A DNA stretch of 64,000 nt from Haloplasmataceae bacterium (GCA_029240795.1 JARDZP010000005.1:1-64000); one strand, 5' to 3'. Positions 26,221-37,058 are shown, counted from the stretch's first letter. The notes: a model not told the origin generated them from the letters alone. Numbers and translations: made by a program.

Positions 26221-27054
26221 ATGAAAGAAATTATTATCGAAAATTTTATTAAACAAGCTTTGCTTGAAGATATGCCTTATGGTGATATCACAACTGATAA
26301 TTTAATTGAAGATCATCATAAAAGCATCGGTTACTTTTTAGCGAAAGAGTCTGGAGTTATTGCTGGACTAGAAATCGCAAAAAAAGTCTTTTTAACAATT
26401 GATCCTACAATTGCTTTTAGAGATCAATTTAAAGATGGTCAAAAAGTAAATAAAGGTGATATCATCACTATTATTGAAGGAAAAACAAAAACAATTTTAA
26501 GAGGCGAAAGATTATCACTTAATATTATGCAAAGAATGTCAGGCATAGCGACTTTAACTTCACAATTTGTGGAAGAGGTAAAGGATTACGATACTAGAAT
26601 CGTTGATACTCGTAAAACTACACCAAATTTCCGCTTTTTCGAAAAAGAAGCTGTGAGATTTGGTGGCGGACATAACCATCGTTTTAATTTATCCGATGCA
26701 GTTATGTTAAAAGATAATCATATAGAAGCAGCTGGTGGAATTAAGAAAGCAGTTGAAAAAATTCGTAAATCAGTTACACATACGACAAAAATTGAAGTAG
26801 AAGTTGAAAATTTAACGATGTTAAATGAAGCAATTGAGGCAAAAGTGGACATAATAATGTTAGATAATATGCCACTTGAATTAATGCAAGAAGCAGTTAA
26901 AATCAATAATAAACGCATTATTTTAGAAGCATCAGGCAATATGACTTTAAATCGTGTTAAAGATGTAGCGAAAACTGGTGTGGATATAATAAGTGTTGGT
27001 GCATTAACTCATTCTTACAAATCACTTGATATTAGTTTAAGATTTAAAATTTAG
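26221..27054 (+). CDS. nadC: Nicotinate-nucleotide pyrophosphorylase (carboxylating)
   Basis: A 277-aa quinolinate phosphoribosyltransferase giving nicotinate mononucleotide. Diagnostic segments are EDMPYGDITTD, RLSLNIMQRMSGIAT, DTRKTTPNFRFFEKEAVRFGGGHNHRFNLSDAVMLKDNH (split here for length in the protein around residues 123-160), and the C-terminal EASGNM and DIISVGALTHS. Nine bases after nadB, with GAGGTG in front. Confidence 0.96.
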   Translation: MKEIIIENFIKQALLEDMPYGDITTDNLIEDHHKSIGYFLAKESGVIAGLEIAKKVFLTIDPTIAFRDQFKDGQKVNKGDIITIIEGKTKTILRGERLSLNIMQRMSGIATLTSQFVEEVKDYDTRIVDTRKTTPNFRFFEKEAVRFGGGHNHRFNLSDAVMLKDNHIEAAGGIKKAVEKIRKSVTHTTKIEVEVENLTMLNEAIEAKVDIIMLDNMPLELMQEAVKINNKRIILEASGNMTLNRVKDVAKTGVDIISVGALTHSYKSLDISLRFKI

Positions 27055-27065
27055 TTGGTGATCAT

Positions 27066-27653
27066 ATGATAATTCTTTATGGTGGTAGTTTTAATCCACC
27101 AACAATAGCACACTTTGAAATCGCAAAGTATTTAATTTCTAAATATAAGCCTTTAAAATTTGTTTTTGTTCCTGTGGGTAGTTATTATAATAAACCTAAT
27201 GTAGCAAATTTCAATGATCGTAAAAATATGCTTGAAATTATTGCCAAGAAGTTAGATCATTCGATTGTAACTGATTTTGAGGATACGATGCGACCTTTTA
27301 AAGGTACGATTTCCACATTAGATTATTATAAGTCACAAAATCCAAGTCAAGAACTTTATTTTGTCTTAGGTGCTGATAATTTAATGACATTAGATCAATG
27401 GATTAGAATTGAAGAAATGCTTAAAAAATATTATTTTATTATTCTAAATCGGAATCAAATAGATGTAAAAAACTTAATTCATACAAATTATTTGTTAAAA
27501 AACTATCAAAATAAATTTATTATTGAAGAAAATCTACCAAATATCAATATTTCAGCTACAATGTATCGTAACTCAATTTGTGATGATGTCGTTTTAAAAG
27601 AAATAAACGACTATATATACAGTCACAAATTATTTAATAGAGGTGTTTTATGA
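27066..27653 (+). CDS. nadD: Nicotinate-nucleotide adenylyltransferase
   Basis: A 195-aa enzyme adenylating nicotinate mononucleotide to deamido-NAD. The N-terminus GGSFNPPTIAHF replaces the more usual HxGH by TxAH, a variation within the (H/T)xGH nucleotidyltransferase superfamily. FVLGADNLMTLDQWIRIEE and the C-terminal ISATMYR (for ISSTxxR) support NadD. It lies between nadC and nadE, 11 bases after nadC and overlapping nadE by 4 bases. Confidence 0.9.
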   Translation: MIILYGGSFNPPTIAHFEIAKYLISKYKPLKFVFVPVGSYYNKPNVANFNDRKNMLEIIAKKLDHSIVTDFEDTMRPFKGTISTLDYYKSQNPSQELYFVLGADNLMTLDQWIRIEEMLKKYYFIILNRNQIDVKNLIHTNYLLKNYQNKFIIEENLPNINISATMYRNSICDDVVLKEINDYIYSHKLFNRGVL

Positions 27654-29536
27654 AAGATAATCAATTTGTTAAAGTTGCTACCGTTTCACCTAAAATTGAA
27701 GTTGGGAATCCCATGTTTAATATTAAACAAATATTAAACGAAGTAGATCATTTAATAGAAAAAAAGCCACACTTTATTTTGTTTCCAGAATTATCTGTAA
27801 CTGGTTATACTTGTCAGGATTTATTTTTACAGAAATATTTAATTGAAGGGAATTATAACGCAATTAATTACTTCTTAAAACATAACAATTATCAAGGGAT
27901 TGTAATATTAGGTGCAATATATTCATTTAGAAATAATTTATTTAATTGCGCTTATGTTATTCAAGGAAATAATATTTTAGGAATAGTACCAAAAATGTAT
28001 ATCCCTAATTATTCAGAATTTTATGAAAAAAGACATTTTCTTTCAGGTATTTCATTAAATGATAAAAATTATTTTGTTGATGATTTTAATACTTATTTTG
28101 GAGCTTTAATTTTCCAAGAAAGTAGTAAAAAAGTGACTTTCGGAATTGAAATTTGTGAAGACATGTGGGCACCAATTGCTCCTAGTTCTTTTTTATCAAT
28201 TAATGGTGCGGAAATTGTTTTTAATCTATCAGCTAGTAATGAAGTTTATGATAAAGATGAAGTGAGACGTTACACGACACAAAGTGTTTCTCGTAGAAAT
28301 CATATCGCTTATGTTTATGTTTCTAGTAGTCGTTATGAATCAACACAAGACACAGTCTTCTCTAATCATAGTTTAATTGTTCAAAATGGAGAAATATTGT
28401 CTGAATCAGCGTTGTTTTCAAAAGAAGCAACAGTTTTAGTAGATGATATTGACTTAAACTTATTAAAATTTTTAAGACGTAAAAACAGTTCTTTAAAAGA
28501 CTCGTTTCAACTTTATAATAAAGAATATCAGATTATTAAGACAAATTGTAAATTTGATGACTCTGATTTCGAGTTTTGTAAAAAAATAAATAAAACACCT
28601 TTTGTACCTACGAAAAATCTTGAACAAAGTTTTAAAAAAATGATCAATATTCAAGTAGCTGCTTTAGCGAAAAGAATGGAACACGTACAAGCAAAAACTA
28701 TTGTCTTAGGAATCTCTGGTGGATTAGACTCTACGCTCGCTCTATTAATTGCCTATAAAACCTTTTTATATTTAGGAAAAGATATATTGGATATTTTACC
28801 TGTCACCATGCCGGGATTTGGTACGAGTGACCGAACTTATAAAAACGCTCGTAACTTAGGAAGTTCTCTAGGATTAAATATGATGGAATGTGATATAAAG
28901 CCAAGTGTTCTAGCACAATTTCAAGCAATAAATCATGATCCCTTTCTAAAAGACGTGACTTATGAAAATGCCCAAGCGAGAGAGCGAACTAGTATTTTAA
29001 TGAATTTAGCGAATAAACACCAAGGGTTACAAATTGGTACAGGAAATTTATCAGAACTAGCATTAGGTTGGTGTACATACAATGGCGATCAAATGTCTAT
29101 GTATAGTATAAATGGCGGTTTACCTAAAACGTTAGTTAAATTTTTGGTTAAAGCTTTTGCTGATTATGAATTCTATGAAAATGAATTATTAAGAACTACT
29201 TTATATGACATTTTAGATACACCAATTTCACCAGAACTATTAAGTACTTCGCAAAAAACAGAAGATATTATTGGAAAATATGAAGTAAATGATTTTATCA
29301 TGTATCGTTTCTTAGAATGTAATGATGATGAAGAACGAATTAACTATTTATTAAATGAAGTCTTTGGTAATGATTTATCAAAAGAAGAGATTGATAAGTA
29401 TTTAAAAATATTTTTTGAGCGTTTCTTTAGTCAACAATTTAAGCGTTCTACAATGCCTGATGGACCAAAAGTTATTAATATCTCTTTATCACCTAGAAGC
29501 GACTGGCGGATGCCAAGTGACGCAAAATACAAATAA
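27650..29536 (+). CDS. nadE: Glutamine-dependent NAD synthetase
   Basis: A 628-aa two-domain enzyme that amidates deamido-NAD using glutamine. The N-terminal nitrilase-like glutaminase shows the triad regions FPELSVTGY (Glu), KMYIPNYSEFYEKRHF (Lys) and GIEICEDMW (Cys). The C-terminal synthetase has the PP-loop LGISGGLDSTLALL at about 353-366, TMPGFGTSDRT and GTGNLSELALGW. ATGA-type overlap with nadD. It completes an all-in-one nadABCDE operon. Confidence 0.95.
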   Translation: MKDNQFVKVATVSPKIEVGNPMFNIKQILNEVDHLIEKKPHFILFPELSVTGYTCQDLFLQKYLIEGNYNAINYFLKHNNYQGIVILGAIYSFRNNLFNCAYVIQGNNILGIVPKMYIPNYSEFYEKRHFLSGISLNDKNYFVDDFNTYFGALIFQESSKKVTFGIEICEDMWAPIAPSSFLSINGAEIVFNLSASNEVYDKDEVRRYTTQSVSRRNHIAYVYVSSSRYESTQDTVFSNHSLIVQNGEILSESALFSKEATVLVDDIDLNLLKFLRRKNSSLKDSFQLYNKEYQIIKTNCKFDDSDFEFCKKINKTPFVPTKNLEQSFKKMINIQVAALAKRMEHVQAKTIVLGISGGLDSTLALLIAYKTFLYLGKDILDILPVTMPGFGTSDRTYKNARNLGSSLGLNMMECDIKPSVLAQFQAINHDPFLKDVTYENAQARERTSILMNLANKHQGLQIGTGNLSELALGWCTYNGDQMSMYSINGGLPKTLVKFLVKAFADYEFYENELLRTTLYDILDTPISPELLSTSQKTEDIIGKYEVNDFIMYRFLECNDDEERINYLLNEVFGNDLSKEEIDKYLKIFFERFFSQQFKRSTMPDGPKVINISLSPRSDWRMPSDAKYK

Positions 29537-29543
29537 ACATCAT

Positions 29544-29579
29544 AATCGTACTGATTATTTATCAAGTACGATTTTTTTA
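29544..29579 (+). terminator. Terminator of the nad operon
   Basis: A 9-bp stem (aatcgtact / agtacgatt) with a 12-base loop and seven or more Ts, seven bases after the nadE stop. Confidence 0.85.
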
Positions 29580-29748
29580 TTTATTCGTATAACATTCGAC
29601 AAAAGTATAAATAATGATGAGAAAAATCATCTTTTTAATAACATTTTTAAACTTTATGGTTAAAAAAAATGTAAGAAAATAGGTGAAATAAAAAAAAGTC
29701 AATTTTTTCCAATATAATAGGAATATATGAATAAAGAATGGTGAGATT

Positions 29749-31617
29749 ATGAGAAAAATAATATTTGTATTTGTAGTCATGTTATGTTTATTTTATTTTA
29801 AACCAATAATCAGTTCAGCTAATGAATGTGTTCCTGATCCCAAACCCCTTATTAACGGTGCTCATGATATCAATTTTGAAATAGATGATCCCAAACCCAC
29901 TTGGTTAGAAGGAATCAGTGCAATAGATAGTTGTGGTAATGAAGTAGTAGTTAAAGTAGACGATGAGGATGTTAATATATTTGCAGTAGGAGTTTATTAT
30001 ATACATTATACAGCAAAAGGAAATACCATTACATTTAATGTACGTGTTTTTGAAGATATTACTAAACCAGTTATTACAGGGGCTGAAAGTTTCTCAATAG
30101 AAGTTAATTCGACTATTGTTGATTATCTAAGAAATGTTGAAGTGACAGATAATAAGGATACTGAAATAGAAGGTAAACTAGAGATTGATTCTACAAAAGT
30201 AGATCTTACAAAAGTAGGTAAATATCAGTTAGAATATAAAGCTATAGACTATAAAGGTAATACTGAAATAGTTGCAGTGGATGTATTAGTAGTAGATACT
30301 ACATTTCCTATTTTAGAAAATGTAAATCATTTAGAGTTAGAAGTAAATCAAAATATGAATGGTTATGACTGGTGGTCCGGAATAAATACAGGTGATAATA
30401 GTAATTTATTTCGAAATGTAATCGATTTTCGTAATTTTGATATCAAAAATATTGGTATTTATAGTTTGACTTATAAAGTTATTGATGATGTAGGGAATAC
30501 TACTGAAAAAACAATTCAAGTCAGTGTTGTTGATAAAATAAAGCCAGAACTGGTTTTAAATCAAGAAATAAAAATTAAAATGGGTGATGTACAGATTGAT
30601 TGGTTAAACGGAATTGATATTCTCGATAATTATGAAAATATTCCTCTATCAAAAATATTTTGTGATACATCTAGGGTTAATTTAGAAGTACCAGGTACAT
30701 ATAAAATTTTCTATTTTGTTTCTGATTCTAGTGGTAATTATTATACACTAGACAAAGATGTGATTGTTTATGATGATGATTTTCCAGCATTCCATAACGT
30801 ACTTTCCTTTAATATTTTTGTGAATACAGAACAAGTTGATTATAAACACAACATTACAGTGTCTGATCCAACAGATGGTGATATTACAGATCAAATGATT
30901 ATTTACGATAAAAATGTTAATTTATCTAAAGTAGGAATGTATAAATTATTCTATATGGTTACTGATAGAAGTGGAAACAGAACGATAGAAACGGTAAATG
31001 TGAATGTATACGATAATGAAGGTCCAGTGATTAACGGAACAAAAGATTTACTCATTGAAGTTCATACGACTGATTTTGATTTTTTAAATGGTGTATCTGC
31101 AAATGATAACATTGATGGAGATCTTGATGTGGAAGTTGATTTTTCAAGTGTTAAATTTAATGAACTTGGGAATTATTCTATTAAGTATACAGCCATAGAT
31201 AGTAACAACAATAAAACTGAAGTAATCGTCAATGTATCAGTTGTTGATACAACTAAGCCAGTACTAGAAGGATATCAAGATATAACTGTTTTAGTTGGAA
31301 CTAACATCAATCTATTAGAACATATTAAAGCAATCGATAACTTTGACGGCGATATAACCAGTAACATTGAATTAATTGGTACTTATGACATCAATAAAGC
31401 GGGAGAATACCAAGTAAAGATTGAAATTGAAGATTATAGTGGCAATTATGCAAGTGCTTATTTTAAATTAATTGTAAAAGAAGAACATATTATTAAGGGG
31501 GTAGACCAAAATACAATGTATTATATCATAGCAGGTGTAGGGGCAACGATCTTAGTCTTTGGTTTTATTAGTGTCATTTCAAGAAAGAGAAGTAGAATTA
31601 TTAGATCTCGGAGATAA
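29749..31617 (+). CDS. Membrane-anchored protein with seven Ig-like repeats
   Basis: A 622-aa surface protein. A signal peptide occupies about residues 1-24. Seven repeats of about 78-85 residues follow, each with a pattern like DxxKPxIxG...DNxDGDIT...GxYxxxYxAxDxSGNxxxxxVxV, matching bacterial Ig-like DUF5011/HYR-type domains. Repeat 1 has two Cys that could form a disulfide. A single C-terminal membrane helix (about 595-615) and the basic tail SRKRSRIIRSRR anchor it; no LPxTG is seen. A TATAAT at 29713-29718 may be its -10. A role in adhesion or cell-surface structure is inferred from the domain type only. Confidence 0.85.
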   Translation: MRKIIFVFVVMLCLFYFKPIISSANECVPDPKPLINGAHDINFEIDDPKPTWLEGISAIDSCGNEVVVKVDDEDVNIFAVGVYYIHYTAKGNTITFNVRVFEDITKPVITGAESFSIEVNSTIVDYLRNVEVTDNKDTEIEGKLEIDSTKVDLTKVGKYQLEYKAIDYKGNTEIVAVDVLVVDTTFPILENVNHLELEVNQNMNGYDWWSGINTGDNSNLFRNVIDFRNFDIKNIGIYSLTYKVIDDVGNTTEKTIQVSVVDKIKPELVLNQEIKIKMGDVQIDWLNGIDILDNYENIPLSKIFCDTSRVNLEVPGTYKIFYFVSDSSGNYYTLDKDVIVYDDDFPAFHNVLSFNIFVNTEQVDYKHNITVSDPTDGDITDQMIIYDKNVNLSKVGMYKLFYMVTDRSGNRTIETVNVNVYDNEGPVINGTKDLLIEVHTTDFDFLNGVSANDNIDGDLDVEVDFSSVKFNELGNYSIKYTAIDSNNNKTEVIVNVSVVDTTKPVLEGYQDITVLVGTNINLLEHIKAIDNFDGDITSNIELIGTYDINKAGEYQVKIEIEDYSGNYASAYFKLIVKEEHIIKGVDQNTMYYIIAGVGATILVFGFISVISRKRSRIIRSRR

Positions 31618-31620
31618 TGC

Positions 31621-31650
31621 AAAAAATCTAGTCTTTTGACTAGATTTTTT
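31621..31650. terminator. Bidirectional terminator between convergent genes
   Basis: A stem of at least 10 bp (aaatctagtc / gactagattt, extended by the A and T tracts) with a TTTT loop lies between the Ig-repeat gene and rarA and works for both strands. Confidence 0.9.
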
Positions 31651-31671
31651 AATGATGACGATATAAATTTT

Positions 31672-32910
31672 CTATTTAAATTTTTTACTTTTTAATAATT
31701 TATAATTATTAATTAAGTTAATTTCATATGTGTTTTGATACTCTTTAGGTTGATAATACTCTGTGTTTTTTAGTATATCTGGTAAATAGTGATACATATA
31801 TTTGTTAGGGTCATCTGGGCTGTACTTAATAGGTGGATTAATTGGACTTGATTTGATAAACTCTGGTATCTCACCAACTTTACCATTTTCTATATCATCT
31901 ATTGCTTTATCTAGAGCGATATGACCTGATCTTGATTTAGGTGATAGGGCAAGTTCAATAACAGCATTTCCTAAAGGAATACGTGCTTCAGGAAACCCAA
32001 CTTGTCTTGCAGCATCAATTGCGGACATAGTGTGAACACAAGCGTTAGGATTCGCTAATCCGATATCTTCAAAAGCAATGATTGAAAGACGCCTACAAAT
32101 GCTATCCATATCACCTGCAAGAATAAGTCTTGCCAAATAATGAAGTGCGGCATTCACGTCGCTACCTCTAATTGATTTCTGAAAAGCACTTAATGTATCA
32201 TAATATCCATCTGAATCTTTATCAATTGTGAATGAACCTTTAATTAATAAATTGTCAAGATTACTTATAGTGATCAAGTTATCATTTGCAGATAAAATTG
32301 ATAATTCTAATAAATTTAAAGCGTTTCGTAAATCACCGTTTGCTATCGTTGAGATTTTCTCTATGACTTCATCATCAATCTGATAGTAATTTGCACTATT
32401 GTTATTTATTTCAGTATCACTCACTTTGATTAATTCCAATCGTTCTTTAATATCTTCTTTTTCTAAAGGTTTTAATTCTAATATATGACACCTAGAACGA
32501 ATAGCTGGATTAACACTATAATATGGATTATTAGTAGTTAATCCAATGATATAACAAGTACCATTTTCAAGATAGGGTAGTAATACATCCTGATTATCTT
32601 TTTTTAATCGATGTATTTCATCAATTATGATAATATAATCAGTCGATAATTTTGCTGTATCAATGATTCCAGTTAGTCTTGCCTTATTATCAGTTGATGC
32701 ATTAAATTCCGCAAAAGGGATGTTTAAGGAATTCGCAATGATTTTAGCAATTGTCGTTTTACCACATCCAGGTGGACCAAATAAGATAAACGAAAAAATC
32801 TGTTTATGATCAATTAAATTATTTATTAGTTTACCAACACCGATGATATGTTTTTGTCCTACTACATCACTTATTGTTTTTGGTCTTAATCTATATGCTA
32901 ATGGCTCCAT
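31672..32910 (-). CDS. rarA: Replication-associated AAA+ ATPase RarA/MgsA
   Basis: A 412-aa clamp-loader-like ATPase acting at stalled replication forks. PLAYRLRPKTISDVVGQKHI, Walker A FGPPGCGKTT, Walker B IIIDEIHR, the sensor segment GLTTNNPYYSVNPAIRSRC and the C-terminal RGSDVNAALHYLARLI and SIIAFEDIGLANP are typical. The ATG at 32910 follows GAGGTGG; an in-frame ATG 51 bases upstream is rejected because a terminator-like hairpin lies between it and the ribosome-binding site. It is transcribed away from mnmA. Confidence 0.93.
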   Translation of the reverse strand: MEPLAYRLRPKTISDVVGQKHIIGVGKLINNLIDHKQIFSFILFGPPGCGKTTIAKIIANSLNIPFAEFNASTDNKARLTGIIDTAKLSTDYIIIIDEIHRLKKDNQDVLLPYLENGTCYIIGLTTNNPYYSVNPAIRSRCHILELKPLEKEDIKERLELIKVSDTEINNNSANYYQIDDEVIEKISTIANGDLRNALNLLELSILSANDNLITISNLDNLLIKGSFTIDKDSDGYYDTLSAFQKSIRGSDVNAALHYLARLILAGDMDSICRRLSIIAFEDIGLANPNACVHTMSAIDAARQVGFPEARIPLGNAVIELALSPKSRSGHIALDKAIDDIENGKVGEIPEFIKSSPINPPIKYSPDDPNKYMYHYLPDILKNTEYYQPKEYQNTYEINLINNYKLLKSKKFK

Positions 32911-32928
32911 TAAATCCACCTCTATTAT

Positions 32929-32953
32929 AAAAAACTGTTGATTTTCAACAGTT
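32929..32953 (-). promoter_or_regulatory. Terminator-like hairpin in the rarA leader
   Basis: Minus strand: a 9-bp perfect stem (aactgttga / tcaacagtt) with an AAA loop runs straight into six Ts. It sits between the predicted transcription start (about 32972) and the rarA ribosome-binding site, so it looks like an attenuator. Confidence 0.5.
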
Positions 32954-32978
32954 AACATCAATTCTAATTTTTTATTTT

Positions 32979-32987
32979 ATTATACCA
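32979..32987 (-). promoter_or_regulatory. Extended -10 promoter of rarA
   Basis: Read on the minus strand this is TGGTATAAT, a perfect extended -10. No clear -35. Confidence 0.55.
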
Positions 32988-33077
32988 TGTATATTTAAGG
33001 TTATAAAGAATTTATGTTTTTAAAAAGCGCTTTATGTAAAAAAGTAGGTCTTTAAAATATAAAAAAAAGTAATTGTA

Positions 33078-33086
33078 TGTTATAAT
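33078..33086 (+). promoter_or_regulatory. Extended -10 promoter of mnmA
   Basis: TGTTATAAT about 30 bases upstream of mnmA; no convincing -35 in the A-rich sequence before it. Confidence 0.5.
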
Positions 33087-33088
33087 AG

Positions 33089-34243
<1,155 letters not shown>

Positions 34244-34260
34244 AACTAGTAGGTGTTAGG

Positions 34261-36570
34261 ATGCGAAATTCAATAACCGGATGGTTTAAAAGAGAAATAT
34301 TCTTTAATAATGATAATAGCTATTTAATTGGCAAAATTCAAGTTCTTAAAAGTAATATGGAAGTTCAAGTTATTAAAGAAAATACAATTGAAGGTTTAGT
34401 CACTGTTGTTGGTTATATGCCCAAACTTTTAAAAGATGAAACCTATCATTTTTATGGTGATTTTGTTAAAAGTAACTATGGACCACAATTTTTGGTTGAA
34501 AGTTATGAAGCTGAAGAAAAGAAAGATCATAAGAGTTTAATTGAATTTTTATCGAGTGATTTATTTAAAGGAATCGGTAAATCAACTGCGAAAAAAATCG
34601 TTGATAGCTTAGGTGTCGATGCGATTGATAAAATATTAAAAGATCAAGATGTATTAACTGAAATTGGTATTAAACCCAATACCGTTAGTATGATTTATGA
34701 AGTATTATTGATCAATTATGAATCCGAAAAAATAATCCGTTTTTTATTAAAAAATGGTTTTGGGAGTAAGTTATCACGTAAAATTTTTAAATTATATAAA
34801 CAAAATACGATAAACTATTTAAATGAAAATCCTTATCGTTTAATTAATGATATTGAAGGTATTGGTTTTAAAAAAGCTGATGCCTTTGCTTTTAGCCTAA
34901 ATTATGACTTAAAGAGTCCATACAGGATTCAAGCTGCGATAAAATATACATTTGAAGAATTTTGTTTTAATGAAGGTTTTACTTATATATTATTAGAACA
35001 ATTAATGAATCAAGCTAATGCCTTTTTAAATGAAAATAATATAACACTAACTGACGAAGAAATTCAAAAAAATATCGATCTTTTAGTAAATACTAAAAAT
35101 ATTATTAAAGAAAATGACAAATATTATTTACCTAATTTACACAATGCGGAAAATTCAATTGCTGGTAGGATTAACGCGCTTATATTTAATGACGAAGAAG
35201 GAAAAATAGAAGTTGAAAATATAAGTGAGATCATTAAAACAACCGAGGAAGAAGCAAAAATAAATTATACAGATAAACAAAGACAAGCGATAGAAGCTGC
35301 TTTACTTAATAAAGTGCTTATCTTAACTGGTGGACCAGGAACTGGTAAAACAACTGTAGTTAATGGGATAATAAAAGCATATATCAAGCTAAATGAGTTA
35401 TCTAAAGGACAAGTTGCATCAAACATTGCACTTGTTGCACCAACAGGACGTGCAGCAAAACGTTTAAAAGAAACGACAGGTTGTGACGCTTCAACCATTC
35501 ATCGTATGCTGGGTTATCAAGTGACAGGCAATTTTTCATATGATGAACGAAATAAATTAGAACAGAAATTGTTTATCTGTGATGAAAGTTCAATGGTTGA
35601 TGTCACGTTATGTGCAAATTTTTTAAAAGCAATTAAAAATGATGCTAAAGTCATTTTCGTTGGTGATGAAAATCAGTTACCATCAGTTGGACCAGGCGAA
35701 GTATTAAAAGATTTGATTGCTTCAAATTGTGTTACAACCATAAAATTAGATAAAATACATCGTCAAAGTGGTGATTCATCCATTATTACACTTGCACATG
35801 AAATAAATGAACAAATCGTTTCTTCTGATTTATTAATTAAACAAAAAGATCGGAATTTTATTTGTTGTAATAATGATAAAATTTTAGATCATTTAGAGTT
35901 TATCTTTAATAACGCTATAACGAAAGGTTTTTCAATTGATGGTATGCAAGTATTAGCACCGATGTATAAAGGCACAGTTGGGATTGATAATATAAATAAT
36001 CGATTACAATCTTGTATTAATCCAAAAAGTGACGATAAAAAAGAAATAACGCATTTTAATAGAATTTTTAGAGTTGGAGATAAAGTCATCCAATTAGTTA
36101 ATAAACCTGATCAAAATGTCATGAATGGTGATATTGGTTATATCAAACACATCTTTTTAGAAAAAGAAAGTGATGATGATACGAAATTAATCGTTGATTT
36201 TGATGGTAATGAAGTTAAATATCAAGAACCAGACTTATTTGAAATAGCATTAGCTTATTGTATTTCCATTCATAAATCACAAGGTAGTGAGTTTGAAATA
36301 GTAGTTTTAGTATTATCAAAAAGTTATAGTATCATGTTAAGAAAAAAATTGATTTATACTGCAGTTACCCGTGCTAAAAAATTTTTAATATTACTTGGTG
36401 ATGTTGATGCTTTTGGTATTGCGGTAAATAATACACGTGAAACTGTCCGTCAAACTACTTTAAAAGAAAAATTATTAGCATTAATAAAAACAAAAGAAGT
36501 AGTTATAGATGAGTTTAAATTTAATTATGTTAAAATGGAAAAATTTTCGCCTTATGATTTTATGGAATAG
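34261..36570 (+). CDS. recD2: ATP-dependent DNA helicase RecD2
   Basis: A 769-aa 5'-3' superfamily 1B helicase of the RecBC-independent RecD2 group. An N-terminal OB-like region and helix-hairpin-helix repeats (FKGIGKSTAKKIV at about 102-114; IEGIGFKKADAFA) precede the motor domain: Walker A TGGPGTGKTTV, ICDESSMVD, FVGDENQLPSVGPGEVL, KIHRQ and the C-terminal SIHKSQGSEFE and YTAVTRAKKF. Length is typical. It is 17 bases after mnmA and probably co-transcribed. Confidence 0.95.
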   Translation: MRNSITGWFKREIFFNNDNSYLIGKIQVLKSNMEVQVIKENTIEGLVTVVGYMPKLLKDETYHFYGDFVKSNYGPQFLVESYEAEEKKDHKSLIEFLSSDLFKGIGKSTAKKIVDSLGVDAIDKILKDQDVLTEIGIKPNTVSMIYEVLLINYESEKIIRFLLKNGFGSKLSRKIFKLYKQNTINYLNENPYRLINDIEGIGFKKADAFAFSLNYDLKSPYRIQAAIKYTFEEFCFNEGFTYILLEQLMNQANAFLNENNITLTDEEIQKNIDLLVNTKNIIKENDKYYLPNLHNAENSIAGRINALIFNDEEGKIEVENISEIIKTTEEEAKINYTDKQRQAIEAALLNKVLILTGGPGTGKTTVVNGIIKAYIKLNELSKGQVASNIALVAPTGRAAKRLKETTGCDASTIHRMLGYQVTGNFSYDERNKLEQKLFICDESSMVDVTLCANFLKAIKNDAKVIFVGDENQLPSVGPGEVLKDLIASNCVTTIKLDKIHRQSGDSSIITLAHEINEQIVSSDLLIKQKDRNFICCNNDKILDHLEFIFNNAITKGFSIDGMQVLAPMYKGTVGIDNINNRLQSCINPKSDDKKEITHFNRIFRVGDKVIQLVNKPDQNVMNGDIGYIKHIFLEKESDDDTKLIVDFDGNEVKYQEPDLFEIALAYCISIHKSQGSEFEIVVLVLSKSYSIMLRKKLIYTAVTRAKKFLILLGDVDAFGIAVNNTRETVRQTTLKEKLLALIKTKEVVIDEFKFNYVKMEKFSPYDFME

Positions 36571-36626
36571 AAGAAGAATAATAATGTGCATAAGCACAAG
36601 GTCTCTCTAAATGAGGTGATTAATAT

Positions 36627-36773
36627 ATGAGAGCTATGAGATATATTATGCTAGGTGTAGTAGGCGTAATGGCTTATCAAATGATTTCTGACAATCAAAA
36701 TATGCTATCAAGAGATATGCGCAAAATGATGAAACATAATAAAGTAATGAAATTAGTTAGAGAGATCTTTTAA
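36627..36773 (+). CDS. Small membrane-associated protein, DUF3918-like
   Basis: A 48-aa protein starting MRAMRYIMLGVVGVMAYQMI, with one hydrophobic N-terminal helix and a Met/Lys/Arg-rich cytoplasmic tail. GAGGTG (36613-36618) precedes the ATG. Size, composition and position near recD2 resemble the short DUF3918-type proteins of Bacillota; this link is from memory. Function unknown. A strong terminator follows directly. Confidence 0.7.
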   Translation: MRAMRYIMLGVVGVMAYQMISDNQNMLSRDMRKMMKHNKVMKLVREIF

Positions 36774-36779
36774 TGAATT

Positions 36780-36820
36780 AACTGTATCAATACATTGTAT
36801 TGATACAGTTTTTTTATTTT
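36780..36820 (+). terminator. Strong terminator of the mnmA-recD2 cluster
   Basis: A 13-bp perfect stem (aactgtatcaata / tattgatacagtt) with a 5-base loop and a long T tract. The remaining gap to 37058 is AT-rich; a TATAAT at 36924-36929 may be a promoter element for pdhA, without a clear -35. Confidence 0.95.
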
Positions 36821-37058
36821 TTAAACTAACCACTTATATATCATGAATTTTTAATAGTTATTAAAATGTTAGTTTTATATACAGTTTATGAGCATTTCAT
36901 TCACGCTAAAAATAATTTAATAATATAATGATATTGTAAATAATCAATAATGATTATCAATTAGGTGCATATCACTTGATGAAAAATATGGGATATTAGA
37001 TAATAATATTAAGGCAACATGAATTTGGTGCAAACTATTATTAAGGAGGTTTAAAAAG

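Noticed and set aside
29415-29663. 82-codon frame overlapping the end of nadE
   Set aside because: It overlaps the conserved nadE C-terminus in another frame and runs through the nadE terminator.
33021-33036. Palindrome aaagcgcttt between rarA and mnmA considered as a cre site
   Set aside because: The core fits, but the flanking TG and CA positions do not (AA and AT instead), and the genes are not carbon-controlled in known systems.
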